Of a stretch of 64,000 nucleotides of DNA, positions 33,085 to 44,121 are shown in pieces; the stretch's first letter is position 1; every line of letters begins with the position of its first letter. The notes below the pieces were generated by a model. That model was not told the DNA's origin. It worked only from the letters and a program-made list of their open reading frames with translations, and searched no databases. Location of the stretch: assembly GCF_028583425.1 (NCBI RefSeq), contig NC_072790.1, positions 12,320,552-12,384,551 on the forward strand, given 5' to 3'. The translations under genes were made by a program, and so were the position numbers. The DNA comes from Eublepharis macularius. Lineage: Eukaryota; Chordata; Lepidosauria; Squamata; Eublepharidae.

Positions 33085-33300
33085 AAGGAGGACATATGAA
33101 GCTGCCTTCTGCCGAGTCAGGCCCTGGTCTACCGAGGTCGGTATTGCCTGCCTTGACTGGCAGCAGCTCTCCAGGGTCTCAGGCAGAGGGTCTTTCCCAT
33201 CACCTGCTCCCTGGTCCTTCTAACTGGAGACGGCGGGGACTGAACCGGAGACTTTCAGCATGCAAAGCGAAAGCTTCCATCCCACTGCTAAACAAACACA
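33085..33300 (-). mobile_element. Squam1-type tRNA SINE, minus strand
   Basis: On the plus strand it reads ACATATGAAGCTGCCTTCTG, GGCAGCAGCTCTCCAGGGTC, CAGGCAGAGGGTCTTTCCCA, CTAACTGGAGACGGCGGGG (before the B box) and AGCATGCAAAGCGAAAGC. It is a better preserved copy than the one at 1628. A short L2-like tail (TTTGAGTCTCCGTGAGAAAA, then TAAA units) follows to about 33395. Confidence 0.83.
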
Positions 33301-33706
33301 CTTGAAGCGGCTTTATAGATTTACACTGTATGATCCACTTTGAGTCTCCGTGAGAAAAGCAGACTATAAATATAGTAAATAAAATAAATAATGGCTACCC
33401 TTCCACTTTATGGCTCAGAGGCTGAAATGAAGTCCTTCTGCACGTGAAAAACAAGTCTTCCGTGACCCTTTCTTAGATAGCAACACCAGTGGTATTTGAT
33501 GGTGGGCGATGCTAGTGGTACATCCCCCCATGAGGAGGTATAATTGTTATATAATGCAGACTTACTTCAATACACATCCACTGAAATTAATGAGCCTAGA
33601 CTGGAGTTAAGTGTCTGCAGGACTGCACTGATAATTACTTTTGCTCTCGAGACAGATTTACTCCCAAACATGCCTTTTGAGGATTGCAACCTCATAAGCA
33701 GACTGA

Positions 33707-33991
33707 GGGCCAAGCTACAAGTGAGGAATGACACTTGAATGGGAAGTGCACAGACTCACGTGTATTCCTCCCTGTTCACTTGCACTCCGCTCGATCACGT
33801 AGGGTCAAGCTAGAAGTGACGAATGACACTTGAACGGCAAGTGAACAGACTCATGTGTATTTGTCCCTGTTCACTTGCACTCTACTATGTGATCAAGTGG
33901 AGCGCAAGTGGAGTGCAAGTGAACAGGGAGGAATACACGTGAGTCTGTTCACTTGCCAGGCAAGTGTCATTCGTCACTTCTAGCTTGGCCC
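33707..33991. mobile_element. Compound copy of the short palindromic MITE
   Basis: An outer left arm (33707-33801, GGGCCAAGCTACAAGTGAGG) is followed by a complete 190-bp hairpin (33802-33991) starting GGGTCAAGCTAGAAGTGACG and ending CTAGCTTGGCCC. The inner hairpin is longer than the 118-bp form because of an added CAGACTCAYGTGTATT block on each arm. Likely one element jumped into the end of another. Confidence 0.8.
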
Positions 33992-34631
33992 TCAGAATGC
34001 TGATTTTGGGGTGGGGGAGGAGAAACAGAATAGCTCGTTGACAAATGTTAATTGATTTATTATATACACATCCAAAGCCAGTTCTCAACGCTGAACGAGG
34101 GAGATGGCTTGCTTTCAGACCAAGCAAGCATCCATGCCAATCTTTAACCAATATGTAAGACGGGTCCCACAGCTATCATAACTCAGCAACCCTGACTTGA
34201 TTTTTAGAAACCTCATCAGCCATGCCTTTCAATGTATGGCAACGACCCAGCTGATGACTGTTTGGTGAGGCTCAGCTGATTTCGCTGGAGCTCTATTACA
34301 TTAGCCCCGAGCTCTGGTGGTTGAGAATTAAGGCCTTGTTGGTTTGCACAAGCTTACCAGTGACTCCGTCTGATTTGGGGAGACGACGACCCAAGCTGCC
34401 TGGCACTCGCTTGATTTGCTGTGTGTTAGTAGCTGTCGACTGCATTGGGAAGTTATAATTACGAACAGCTTGAAAAGCTGCAGCCATTGGAATAAGGGTG
34501 CCAGCCTGAGACGGCTTTGGTTGAATATCTTTTAGACTACAAACTTACACAGAATCAGGCATGTTTAAGACCCTTGGTTTCATTGCAAAAGTAAATGCTT
34601 CTCCTATGACTGGGATGAAGAAAACACGCTA
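33992..34631. other. Intergenic, nothing recognised
   Basis: Normal-complexity sequence with no named repeat and no gene. Confidence 0.35.
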
Positions 34632-34858
34632 CTTTATTTAGTCATACCCCACTTTTTCACCCTTGGGGGACCAAGGGGGCTTTCAACATTGGTCTCATCT
34701 CCTCCATTTTATCATCAGAACCACCCTGTGAGGCTGGTTAGTCTGAGAGAGGGTGACAGGCTCAATGTCCCCCACTGAGCTTCCATAGCCGAGTAGGACA
34801 TGGCTGGGCCTCCTAGACTCTAGCCAGATACTTTGCCCTCTACACCACGCTGGCTTTG
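34632..34858 (-). mobile_element. MIR/CORE-like SINE, minus strand
   Basis: It contains CATACCCCACTTTTTCACCC, CTCCTCCATTTTATCATCAG, ACCCTGTGAGGCTGGTTAG and the reversed head ACTTTGCCCTCTACACCACG. Near full length but diverged. Confidence 0.75.
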
Positions 34859-36061
34859 CAACAGATCACCTTGCTGGGTAAGGTAGATTTCCTGAGGCCT
34901 AGTCCTCACTCAGGTGGTGAACCTATATCATGACTAAATGTAGACTGTAGGTAGATTTTCCCATAACCTGTAGAAAAAATGCCCAGTCCCTTTAATAGAG
35001 GCTTTAAGAAGTGGAAATGGGTAGCTGAAGCTTTTCAAGGCATGGCGGTAACATCCCATTAAGGACATTTTTTCTCCAGTTTGTAGGCAAAGACTGAATG
35101 CTCCTCCATAGCGCACACTCTCACACAATAGTTCCAGCACACAGAAAACAATCATGCTGGGACGTCAGGTTCTAGATTTGCCTGTCTAGAATGCTTTTTT
35201 TCTGTACGAGATGGATTTTTGTTATGAATAAGCATCCAAATAGTACAGATCCAGATCCACCATACATGTGTACCACTTCCAAAAACATGGAAGGACACCA
35301 CAGGAGGAATTCACAGCAGCCAAATCCTCTCTTGATACATAAAATGTGGGTTTTGTAGAGATGCATCTGAATTTCAACTGCTACCAAGTTCCGTGTCTAG
35401 CAATGCCATACCGGCCAGGACAGACTTCAAACCTTTAACTTCTAGAGTGCCATAATAATTTTAATTCAGCATTCACGGGCACTGCCTTTTAAGGGTTTAC
35501 CTGGAGTGCTTCAACTTATGTAGAGCTGAAGGTGACCCGCAATTTCTTGGTTCAAAGGCGGCTGTCTGATGTACCTTTAACACAGAGAATTCAGTATTTG
35601 CAGCTTCTGTGACAGAAGCTCTGCTTAAACACACAGGTGTGCCACATCAAGGTCATGGCAGTTCCCTTCCCAGCTACACTGACAGTGTGCACCGCTCCTT
35701 CTACCATATTATAACTTTTTTTTACTGTTGGGAACAGGGCTTGCTCCACTCAGCAGGCAGGGATGGATTTCCCAAATCAAACTGAGAACCGAGGGATTGT
35801 GTTTGTTACTCTACTATTTCCATCTCTACAGTCATTCCTACGCTCTGCATCCAAATCTCGTCCTGGACCTCAAAGCCATTTCTCACTGGTAGTAGCCCAG
35901 TCCAGTAGGCCTGGACTCCACCACTTCCTCTTAAGGAATAGCATCCCTCATGGGGGCCTGTTTCTGAGCATAACGTAGCAGAAAAATATTTCTGGTGCAC
36001 CACGAACTTAAGCAGCCCCTGCTCTACACATTTGTGTCCTAAACATAAAAGCATTAAAGCA
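34859..36061. other. Intergenic, nothing recognised
   Basis: About 1.2 kb with no gene or named repeat. Open frames of up to 82 codons lack domain features. Confidence 0.35.
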
Positions 36062-36263
36062 GAGCCAAGCTACAAGTGACGCCTGACATAGGTTGGACAC
36101 TTGTCAGCTTCCCTCAAGTTTTGGTGGGAAATGTAGGCGTCCTGGTCTTGCAGCTGTAATGGAGAGCCAAGCTGCGAGACCAGGATGCCTACATTTCCCA
36201 TCAAAACCTGAGGGAAGCTGACAAGTGTCCAACCTGTGTAAGGCGTCACTTGTAGCTTGGCTC
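36062..36263. mobile_element. 202-bp palindromic MITE (PIF/Harbinger-like), copy 2
   Basis: Identical length and layout to 12177-12378. The flanks are GCA on the left and TCA on the right, one mismatch from a 3-bp target duplication. Confidence 0.9.
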
Positions 36264-36344
36264 TCAGTAGGCATTTGATAGTAAAAAAAACAAAACCCCA
36301 CTGGTTTCATGCTAATAAGAAACCACAGGAAAGCAGACCAGGTC

Positions 36345-36460
36345 CAATACCTTGATGAAGGGAGCCTTGACTGGAAAACTTGTATCCTGGAAACTCTTGT
36401 TGGACTTCAAGGTGCTACTGGACTTGGACCTTGCTCATATACTGCAGACCAACATGGCTA
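36345..36460 (+). mobile_element. Penelope-like terminal fragment
   Basis: It reads CTTGATGAAGGGAGCC, CTGGAAACTCTTGTTGGAC, TTCAAGGTGCTACTGGACTT and ACTGCAGACCAACATGGCTA. The order of motifs parallels the end sequence at 29105, so it belongs to a related subfamily. Only one end is present. Confidence 0.6.
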
Positions 36461-36765
36461 CCCAATTGAAACTTTCTCTTTAGGTTTCTTCCATGTAACC
36501 CTACAGATCCATAGGAAATCTGAATCTTCCAATGTCAAATGAATGACATTTACAACCAGCCAAGATCACAGTGAAGTCAACTACCCCATCATCAAAATAA
36601 AGCTATTTCCTAGTCGAAGGATGTTTACCCATCCCAGTAATGTTCCACATGAGTATATAGTTAACCACTGAAGCAACCTAATAGCAGCAATATAATTGGA
36701 GCTGCAATGCTATTCTGCTGCCCTTTGGCACATAAACCAATCCCCCCACGTTTCTATGGCTCTAA

Positions 36766-36967
36766 GAGCCAAGCTACAAGCGATGCCTGACACAGGTTGG
36801 ACACATGTCAGCTTCCCTCAAGTTTTGATGGGAAATGTAGGCGTCCTGGTCTTGCAGCTGTAATGGAGAGCCAAGCTGTAAAACCAGGACGCCTACATTT
36901 CCCATCAAAACTTGAGAGAAGCTGACAAGCGTCCAACCTGTGTCACGCGTCACTTGTAGCTCAGCTC
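36766..36967. mobile_element. 202-bp palindromic MITE (PIF/Harbinger-like), copy 3
   Basis: Third copy of exactly 202 bp. A perfect 3-bp duplication TAA flanks it (36763-36765, 36968-36970). It lies 502 bp from copy 2. Confidence 0.92.
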
Positions 36968-37312
36968 TAAGAAGCCTTAAACCCTCATTCTTTGTGGTTC
37001 TTAACATGTGAAAGTCCACACAGCAGCTCCAGATCCTGGCAGCTCTGGTTCACTGCTAAGCAATGCGCGCCTCTATTCACATTAAGCATGCATACTCAGA
37101 AGTAAATCAGTGGGACTTATTCCCGAGCAAGGGTTCTTAAGGTAGCAGCTTTGTTCTATGGGGGAGGATGAGATACAACTAAGGAGATGTCACTGAAGTT
37201 TATGAAGTTAAGCATACTGAGGACAGAGTGAATACAGAGAAACTCGCCTCCTTATCTCCTAATGCTAGAATCTGAGAGCTATCCTAGGCTGATGTAGAAT
37301 CCTACTCAGATC

Positions 37313-37601
37313 CAGGGCTTTTTTCCAGCTGGAATGCGGTGGAATGGAGTTCCGGCACCTCTTGAAAATGGTCACATGGCCAGTGGCCCCGCCCCCTGAT
37401 CTCCAGACAGAGGGGAATTGAGATTGCCTAAACTCCCCTCTGTCTCGAGATCAGGGGGCAGGGCCACCGGCCATGTGACCATTTCCACCAAGGGCGATTT
37501 AAACTTTAAAAAACTCCCCCCCCTTGTTCCAGCTGACCCAAAATGATGTCATTGGACAGTCCTGAGTTCCACCACCTCTTTTCCCAGAAAAAAAAGCCCT
37601 G
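37313..37601. mobile_element. Hairpin hAT MITE, copy 2 (289 bp)
   Basis: It starts CAGGGCTTTTTTCCAGC and ends AAAAAAAAGCCCTG. The flanks CTCAGATC (37305-37312) and CTCCGATT (37602-37609) agree at six of eight positions. The central inverted repeat includes CCCCGCCCCCTGATCTCC and its partner. Confidence 0.88.
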
Positions 37602-37804
37602 CTCCGATTTATTCAGCAGAGCTTCCTCCCGCAAAAGTGCTCTTAAGATTGCACACTGAGTCTCCCGTGAAATTGACTGGCAATGGGTTCAAGACAGAGA
37701 AACAAAAAAGTCCTTTATATAACACACAAGGATTGTATGGCATTTGCTGCCCCCTGATGTGGTTTCTTTAGATGGGGATCAGACAAATGACAGGGGACAG
37801 GGCA

Positions 37805-37895
37805 AGATTCGGGTCCAGCAGCGTCTTAAAGGTCAACTGGAAATCTAGATGGCCTTTAAGGTGCTTTTGGAATCTTGCTCTTCTACTGCAGACCA
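37805..37895 (+). mobile_element. Penelope-like terminal fragment
   Basis: GTCTTAAAGGTCAACTGG, then AAGGTGCTTTTGGAATCTTG and CTCTTCTACTGCAGACCAAT resemble the element end at 36345, partly in inverted order. Short and diverged. Confidence 0.5.
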
Positions 37896-38116
37896 ATAGA
37901 ATTATAAGGGGACAGAATTATCAATGACCATTAGTCGTATCAGTTCAATGGGGGCAGGGGGACCCACAAGGATTCAGAGGGGAGTATCTCGTTTCCCTCT
38001 CCCCCACTATGTCCCCTGCAAGCACCCTTAACCTCTCCCTTTTCTTGTCTCCTTCCCACCCACCCTACCTACCTACCTTTATTTTCCACCCCATCTCCAG
38101 CTTTCCTTCCCTTTTT

Positions 38117-38340
38117 ACTATTTATTTATACTCACCCCGCCACACACACACACCTTTCTCCACAATAGGGACCCTTTTCCTTTCTTCCATTTGATCCTCA
38201 TTACAGCGAGGTGGGTAAGGCTGAGAATGTCTAACTGGCTTAAAGTCACCCAGAAGAGTTCCATGGCCAAGCGGGAATTCGAACCTGGGTCTCTCAGGTC
38301 CTAGACTGAAACTCTAAACCCCTGTATCACTCCGGCTTTT
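38117..38340 (-). mobile_element. MIR/CORE-like SINE, minus strand
   Basis: It contains ACAATAGGGACCCTTTTCC, CCATTTGATCCTCATTACAG, CGAGGTGGGTAAGGCTGAG, TTAAAGTCACCCAGAAGAGT and the reversed head TCTAAACCCCTGTATCACTC. Moderately diverged. Confidence 0.75.
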
Positions 38341-38811
38341 ATGGGCTGGCTGCTATTGAATCGTAGCAAGCAGTTGGGCCTGGTTGAGTCAAGCAAGCTG
38401 GGTGGCAGAAAGCCCAGTGGTCATTACCTGGCCAGGGCCTGAAGAGGCCTCCTCCAAAAGCCAAAACAGCCCTGGAAAGGGCCCTTCCCCCTGCCTTTTA
38501 CTGATAAAAGCCAAGGCTTGAAGGCTGGCAATACTGTTGCAGTTGTCTAGCAATCCCCGCAATAGCCACCGAGTTTCTTAGAGCTACACAGGCACTGTTT
38601 ATATAATGGGGGGGGGGTTTCTCTCTGGTTTGTAGAAAGAGCTTAATATCTGGTCATATGGAAAGCTTGATATACTGATGACGATGGATTGCATCTCTCT
38701 AGATACAGGGGCTATATCCCTGGATATCTGTTGCTAGAGGAGCAAAGACTTAGGAGAAGCCTGTTGCTTTTCATACCATTCTAAGCAGAATTAAACCCTT
38801 CTAACTCCACT

Positions 38812-38994
38812 ATGAGCCCCGTGGCGCAGAGTGGTAAGCTGCAGTACTGCAGCCCAAGCTCTGCTCACGACCTGAGTTCAAATCTGGCAGAAGCTGGGTT
38901 CAGGTAGCCGGCTCAAGGTTGACTCGGCCTTCCATCCTTCCGAAGTCAGTAAAATGAGTGTGACGTAGTGCTTACACCGAGGACTACCTTTACC
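38812..38994 (+). mobile_element. Sauria SINE, plus strand, internally deleted
   Basis: The head GCCCCGTGGCGCAGAGTGGT and the CAGGTAGCCGGCTCAAGGTT block are intact. Most of the middle (the GGCAATGGCAAACC block) is missing, and the tail reads GGACTACCTTTACC. An 11-bp duplication CTAACTCCACT (38801-38811, 38995-39005) shows it inserted as a unit. Confidence 0.9.
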
Positions 38995-39184
38995 CTAACT
39001 CCACTTAAGTCAGTGGGGTTAGAAAGTTGTAGCTGCTCAACAACGGTCTTTTATGTCCTGCTTGCTGCAATTAGAAACAGGATGCTGAAGTATCGGCAGG
39101 GTCTACCAGGGCCTGTAGCAACTCTTGTGACTGATCCCCACCCCAAAATAATTAGGAGAGTAAAACGACTAACAGCTAGTGTGC

Positions 39185-39375
39185 TATAGAGATTAGGGCT
39201 AGAATCTGAGACCCAGGTCGGGATGCCCACTCTGCCAAGGAAGCTTGGTACCCAGGAAGACACTCTCAGCTTAACCTACCTCACTGGGTTGTTGTTGAGA
39301 GAACAAAGTGGAAGACAGAAGAATGACATAAGCTGCTTCGGGTCTCCACTGGGGTAAAAAAAAAAAGCAGGGAAT
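39185..39375 (+). mobile_element. MIR/CORE-like SINE, plus strand, partial
   Basis: ACCTACCTCACTGGGTTGTT, then GCTTCGGGTCTCCACTGGGG and an A-run mark the core and tail. The head is poorly preserved. Confidence 0.6.
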
Positions 39376-41149
39376 GAATATCTTAAAAAAATACGGTGCA
39401 TTAAATAAAATATCGCCCCCCCCCACTCCTGTATTCTGAGAAGATGCAGTTATGATATGTATTTACCCATCTCAACATCCACCAGAGCTTCCTACGCGTC
39501 TCAGTTCCACCTGTAATAGGATTACCGAGACGAAGTTAACTTTTGAGGCCTTACGAAAACAGCCTCTTAAGACATCTTATTCAAATCCCTACAAATTAAG
39601 AAGAAATGCATGACTGAGAGGTGTAAACAGGCAGCTCGGATTGTTCCCATTTAAAACACGCAATCCTCCTTCCCAAATTATCATCCGGCACAGGCCAAGT
39701 TTACTCATTAACTGCACTGAAGTCAATCCGGATCAGCCTCTTAATACTTCAGGGCTGCAGCTCAGCAGCTCGTTCCCAGCTGCTCAGATTAGCTACCTCA
39801 GGACTTCCCACACCTGTCAGAGAGGGATGTGTGTGGAAGCAAACACCTAGCGAGCTGCAACTCTCTCTCCCCTGCCACCACCGAAATTGATGCAGGCGAT
39901 TAACTGCTTAGGCCCTTATTTCCTCTTCCTTTGAAAGCTATCCTTCAGAAATCTCCCTAATTACCACACACACACACACACACAAAAGGTTTTCCACGCA
40001 TCCAGCTCACATTACAGAGAGGTCACTTTACAGGGTAACTCTGATGTGCGGAGAAGCAAGAAGTAGTTCTTAAACACACCCTTTTCTCCTCAAGGGTGAT
40101 GATTTTTCTCTCGTTATTTCTACAACTTATCTCTCCCCGCCACCCCACCCCACCCACCCACCAGTTTGATTCACTCACCCATGCATGCAAATTTTCTTTG
40201 GCTTTAGGAGCCACCTCAAACATTTAGGATTATTTTTCAGCCTTCCAGGTTTTATATTTTAATAACCCCACTTTCTAATTATTGCCACCACAAAGCCAAC
40301 TCCTAAACTCTTCACAATTTCTTGTCTTTTTTTTAAACTATAGCAAACATGTTACAGGATATAAATAAATATGGGGTGGCGCTGAGCGTTAGTGCTTGGG
40401 CAGAAGGCCCACTAGGCGGAGGGAGGTAATGGCGAGCCGCCTCCAGGTGTCTCTGCCATGTCGGCAGAGAGTTGGCAGCGCTTCCGCCACTAGCCCGGGT
40501 GGTCATCGCAACAAAAAGCGAACCTCTATCCCTCACCTAAACAAGCTCTGTCCGTCTACCGAGAATCACCAAGAGGCACTCACAATAAATGACTGCTGAA
40601 AATAAATTAAGTTTCAAGGCACTGTGGCACCTGGGATTCATTCAGCCCTGGGTTAGTACTCTACTGTCTATGACCCTTCCTGATAGCCTCTTTTCTAAGT
40701 GGAATGAGGAAAAGTACTCTTGACGTGCTCTGAGAGCTTTCCTTTCTGAACAGGTTCCCCAGCAAGGCCTGCCAAAGATTTGAGATTCAGTTTCTAACAC
40801 CCCACCCTGTTATCACACACAGAGACACACCTTTCCCCGCGGATATGCTTTCCAACACATATTTCTTTTCTTTCCCCAAATGCAATTATCTACCAGCTAT
40901 GATCTATCAAGATATGTTTCTTAGGGTGTGTACATGTTCCATTCATTTCTACTGATAGACTTCGCTTGTATTTATTCTTAAGGGGAGAAAAAACCCTAAA
41001 CCACACTGTAAACACTGATTAGAAACCCAGTGAACTGACAAGCTCCACTTGCAACCAAATCCCTTCTTCTCTTTGCGAGGGGGTGGCAGCCTTAGGAGCC
41101 CACAAGCGTGTGAACTGAGTTGTCATAGTATCGTATATACGATACTCGT
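39376..41149. other. Repeat-poor intergenic stretch upstream of JAG1
   Basis: Nearly 1.8 kb without a recognisable mobile element, unlike the rest of the upstream region. It includes a (CA)n run at about 39965-39983 and a normal-complexity block at 39640-39960. A plausible place for conserved regulatory DNA, but conservation was not tested. Confidence 0.4.
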
Positions 41150-41375
41150 TTATTATCCACTTCATTTATGCCCCCCTTTTCTCCCCACAGGGACCTGAAG
41201 TGGTTTACAGCAGCCTCCCCTTTTCCGTTTTCTCCACACAACAACATCCTTGTGAGGTAATTAGGCCGAGCCCTTGTGCCTGGCCTGAGGCCACCCAGCC
41301 ACTGTCCATGGCAGAGCAGGGATTTCAATCGCAGTCCCCCAAATCCTAGGCAGACACTCTCACCATCACAGCCCC
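41150..41375 (-). mobile_element. MIR/CORE-like SINE, minus strand
   Basis: It contains CACAGGGACCTGAAGTGG, CACACAACAACATCCTTGTG, GAGGCCACCCAGCCACTG and a reversed head around ACACTCTCACCATCACAGC. A further core fragment (GGGCAGGTCGCTTTCTCTC, CACAGGATTGTTGTG) follows at about 41390-41450 in the opposite orientation. Confidence 0.7.
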
Positions 41376-41771
41376 ACTTCCTGGCTGACTTTGGGCAGGT
41401 CGCTTTCTCTCAGCCTCAACTACCTCACAGGATTGTTGTGAAGAGAAAATGAAGGGAGACCCACGGATGCTGCACTGAGCTCCCAGAAGGAATTAAAATG
41501 CACTGACAAAATGTATGTCTCTCCGTCCAAAATAAAAGGAGGGGCATTCTTTGACAGGAGCTGCCCCCCATCATAGACAGAGGCCAGACACAGGGGCTGC
41601 CTCAGCGAGAACCAAACCTTGAGCTCTCTCCACGGGCTGCTGAGCACCTAAGCCGTGCCGTTTGTCCCGTTGCATCAGGAGGAGGCTGCCTGCCCGGGAG
41701 CCAGTTTGCAAAATCCTCTCTGAGCCATTGATGTTCGTTCACTGGCCTGCTTCTGTGATACTTAAAAGAGT

Positions 41772-42000
41772 ACAGAGGCAGCATGGTGTAGTGGTTAGAG
41801 TGCTCCCCTAGGATCTGGGAGCCTGGGGTTTGACTCTGCCGCAGAAGCTCACAGGGTGACACCTTGGGCCAATCGTACTCTCTCAGGCTAGCCCTACCTC
41901 ACAGGGTTGTGAGTGTAAAATGGAGGAGAAAAGAACATCTAAGGCACTCTGGGTCTCCATTGTGGAGAAAGGTGAGGTACAAATATAAAAAATAAATAAA
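41772..42000 (+). mobile_element. MIR/CORE-like SINE, plus strand, nearly full length
   Basis: The head GGCAGCATGGTGTAGTGG, the B-box area GGGTTTGACTCTGCC, the core GACACCTTGGGCCAATCG, CTACCTCACAGGGTTGTGAG, and a tail GAGGTACAAATATAAA ending in AATAAATAAA. This is the SINE closest to the JAG1 promoter. Confidence 0.82.
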
Positions 42001-42849
42001 TCCTACCACTTTACTGGGGGATCCAATGGGATTCCTAGGAGCGCTCTATACAGCAACCCCTTTGCAAATGAAGTTTTTTCAGCTGTTCTTTCTACAAACC
42101 CTCTCTGAATAAAGCTGCCTTGCACACCTTCACTCTCGACCCCCACACTCCCAACTTTTGGTGCTGCTTTTTGTTTTTAAACCTACTCGCCAGAAATATA
42201 TTTTCTCATACTCTGGAAAACGGGGTCAGGCTGCAATTCAAAGGATGCTTTCCTGGGAGTAAGCTCCATCGGAGATTTTTATTTATAAGTAGACCTGCTC
42301 AGGCTTGTCCCATCAGATTAATCTCTCTCCCATTTCCTATAAAACTAGAGGAGAGGTTGTGTTTCTTTGCACAAGGGACACCAAAGACTCTTTGCTGCAC
42401 CTTAGCCGAATTTATTTTTGGCATAATCCCTTTTGTGGATTAAATCCCTTTGTCCAGGTCCCTGACCTACACTCTGCAGATGGCAGGCTCTGTATATATT
42501 GCGTACTAGGACAGAAAGGGGGGGGGACCATGTGCAAGGCCCCAAGGCCACAAGACGCAAGAGATATAGAGAGTCTGTGACATCTTCGTGCAAAACACTT
42601 GTGGCCACTTGTGGAAATGGTTCTTTTCTTCACTGTCTGGGGTGGAAGCCAGTTTCTTTGGAACTGTTTATAAATCTCTCTAGAAAGCCTGCGTGATGGG
42701 CAAGTGGCATGGTGGTTTTTTTAAAAAACCGTGTTTGTGATTCCCACGCACTGCACACTGGTGCATTTTCCTGGCGTGCCTGCACATGCTTCGTCGCTTG
42801 GGGTCACTTTTCACAATATTTACAGCGCCACCCTAAGCACATTTGCACC
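42001..42849. other. Intergenic, JAG1 promoter-proximal
   Basis: No named repeat and no gene. GC content rises sharply at the right end as the CpG island begins. Confidence 0.4.
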
Positions 42850-43637
42850 ACCGATTTCCACGGGTTGAGACTCGAGTCGTTCTGAGCAGGGCCGCGCCAT
42901 CAGAAGCCGACAAAGAGAGGCCACCGCCGCCTCCCCCCGGGGCTGGGTGCTCTGCAACCGGCTTGCCCTACGTGGACGAGCCCAGCCGGCGACGAAGGCC
43001 TGCTACCGCGCAACAAGGGCGCAACTCCCCTCGAAGGCATCCCGGGCTGTGGCTCGGGGGCGCGCGCGCTGCCCAGAGCGCGACTCCCAGCCGCGCAGCC
43101 CCCCCTCCCCCCCCTCTCCGTCCTGCGCGCTTTCGCCGCGCATCTCCCCGCACACCTTCGCCTTTCCCCGCGAACGAGCCGGAGGCCCGCAGCGGCGTCT
43201 GGAGGCGGCGGCGCTGCTCCGTCCCTTCGGCCCCACCTGCGCGGGCCGCGCCTCACCTTGGGCCGCGCTGGGCGCTCCTCCCCCCGCCCGCCCGCGCGGG
43301 GCCAAGGGGCGGCCTCCCCGGGGAGCCCGCGGCACCGCCCCCGCCCCGCCGCGCCTATGAATGGCCGGGCAGGCGCCGCCCCCGCCCCGCCGGCCCGCCC
43401 CCCTCCTCCTCCCCCTGCCGCGCCTCCGCCTCCTCCCCCCGTGGCCGCGGGCTGGCCGGCGGGCGGCAGTCGGTGCGGCGGAGCGGGCGGCGAGCGGGTC
43501 GCTGTGCCGGGCATTGTCTGGGCGGCGGGGGCGGGCGGGGGCCATTGTGCGGCCGAAGAAAAGGACGCGGCGGCGGGCTCGCCGGAGGAGCGCGAGAAGA
43601 ATAGGGGCGGCGGAGGCGGGGGCGCCGGGCGGAGGCG

Positions 43638-43646
43638 CATAAAAGG
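43638..43646 (+). promoter_or_regulatory. TATA-like box of JAG1
   Basis: CATAAAAGG stands out as the only A/T-rich motif within several hundred bases of CpG island. It lies 165 bp before the start codon. If used, transcription would begin about 25-30 bp downstream, near 43667-43675, giving a 5' UTR of roughly 140 bases. Start sites further upstream within the island are also possible, so the true 5' end is unknown. Confidence 0.5.
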
Positions 43647-43810
43647 CGGCCGCTGCCCGGCGCTGGAGACCCGGCCGGCCAGGCAGGCAGCAGCCGCAGG
43701 CGCCGCGCGCTCCTCCGCTCGGTCCGCCTCGGCTCGGCTGGGCTGCCCGGGCGCCGCTCCCGGCGCGTCTGCTGGCCAGGGCCGCTCGGCGGGGAGGCAG
43801 AGGCGGAGGC

Positions 43811-43888
43811 ATGCGTTGGCCACGGCGCCCGCCGCGCCCCGAGCTCGCCCGCAGCCTCCTGCTGGCCCTGCTCTGCCTGCGCGTCAAG
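43811..43888 (+). CDS. JAG1: JAG1 exon 1, coding part (signal peptide)
   Basis: This 78-bp segment encodes 26 residues beginning MRWPRRPP and containing the hydrophobic run SLLLALLCL, the core of a secretory signal peptide. Human JAG1 exon 1 likewise encodes a short arginine-rich start followed by LSLLLALLC and ends after a lysine codon at the same place. The ATG has a purine at -3. The exon ends AAG with the strong donor GTACGT at 43889, in phase 0. Jagged1 is a single-pass membrane ligand that activates Notch receptors on neighbouring cells, and this peptide directs it into the secretory pathway. The product is incomplete here because only three exons lie in the window. JAG2 is excluded by the exon 2 sequence. 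Confidence 0.95.
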
Positions 43889-44121
43889 GTACGTCGCGCC
43901 GCCGCTCGCTCGCCCGCCGACGGCGGCTCAGCCCCGGCGCCGGCCCCTCGGCCCGGGAGGCTCCCCCTTCCCGCGGACGGGCGCGGCGCTGAGCCCGGGG
44001 CGGCTCGGGGGCTCTGCCCGCAGCTGCCCCCCGCGGAGCCCCAGAGCCCGTCCCGCCCGCGGGCGGCTTCGGGTTCCGGGCCGGCTAACGCGCGCCCTCT
44101 CGGGGGCTTCCTTCCCCGCAG
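43889..44121 (+). other. JAG1 intron 1 (233 bp)
   Basis: It begins GTACGT and ends in the pyrimidine-rich acceptor CTTCCTTCCCCGCAG. It is very GC-rich and lies wholly inside the CpG island. No other feature was seen. Confidence 0.9.

Noticed and set aside
11160-38994. tRNA-like heads (GCGCAGAGTGGTAA) as real tRNA genes.
   Set aside because: Each is part of a Sauria SINE with the standard body and target duplications.
42843-43992. Plus-strand open frames of 253 and 244 codons before and over exon 1.
   Set aside because: Composition artefacts of the island. The JAG1 start at 43811 in its own frame matches the family signal peptide; these frames match nothing.
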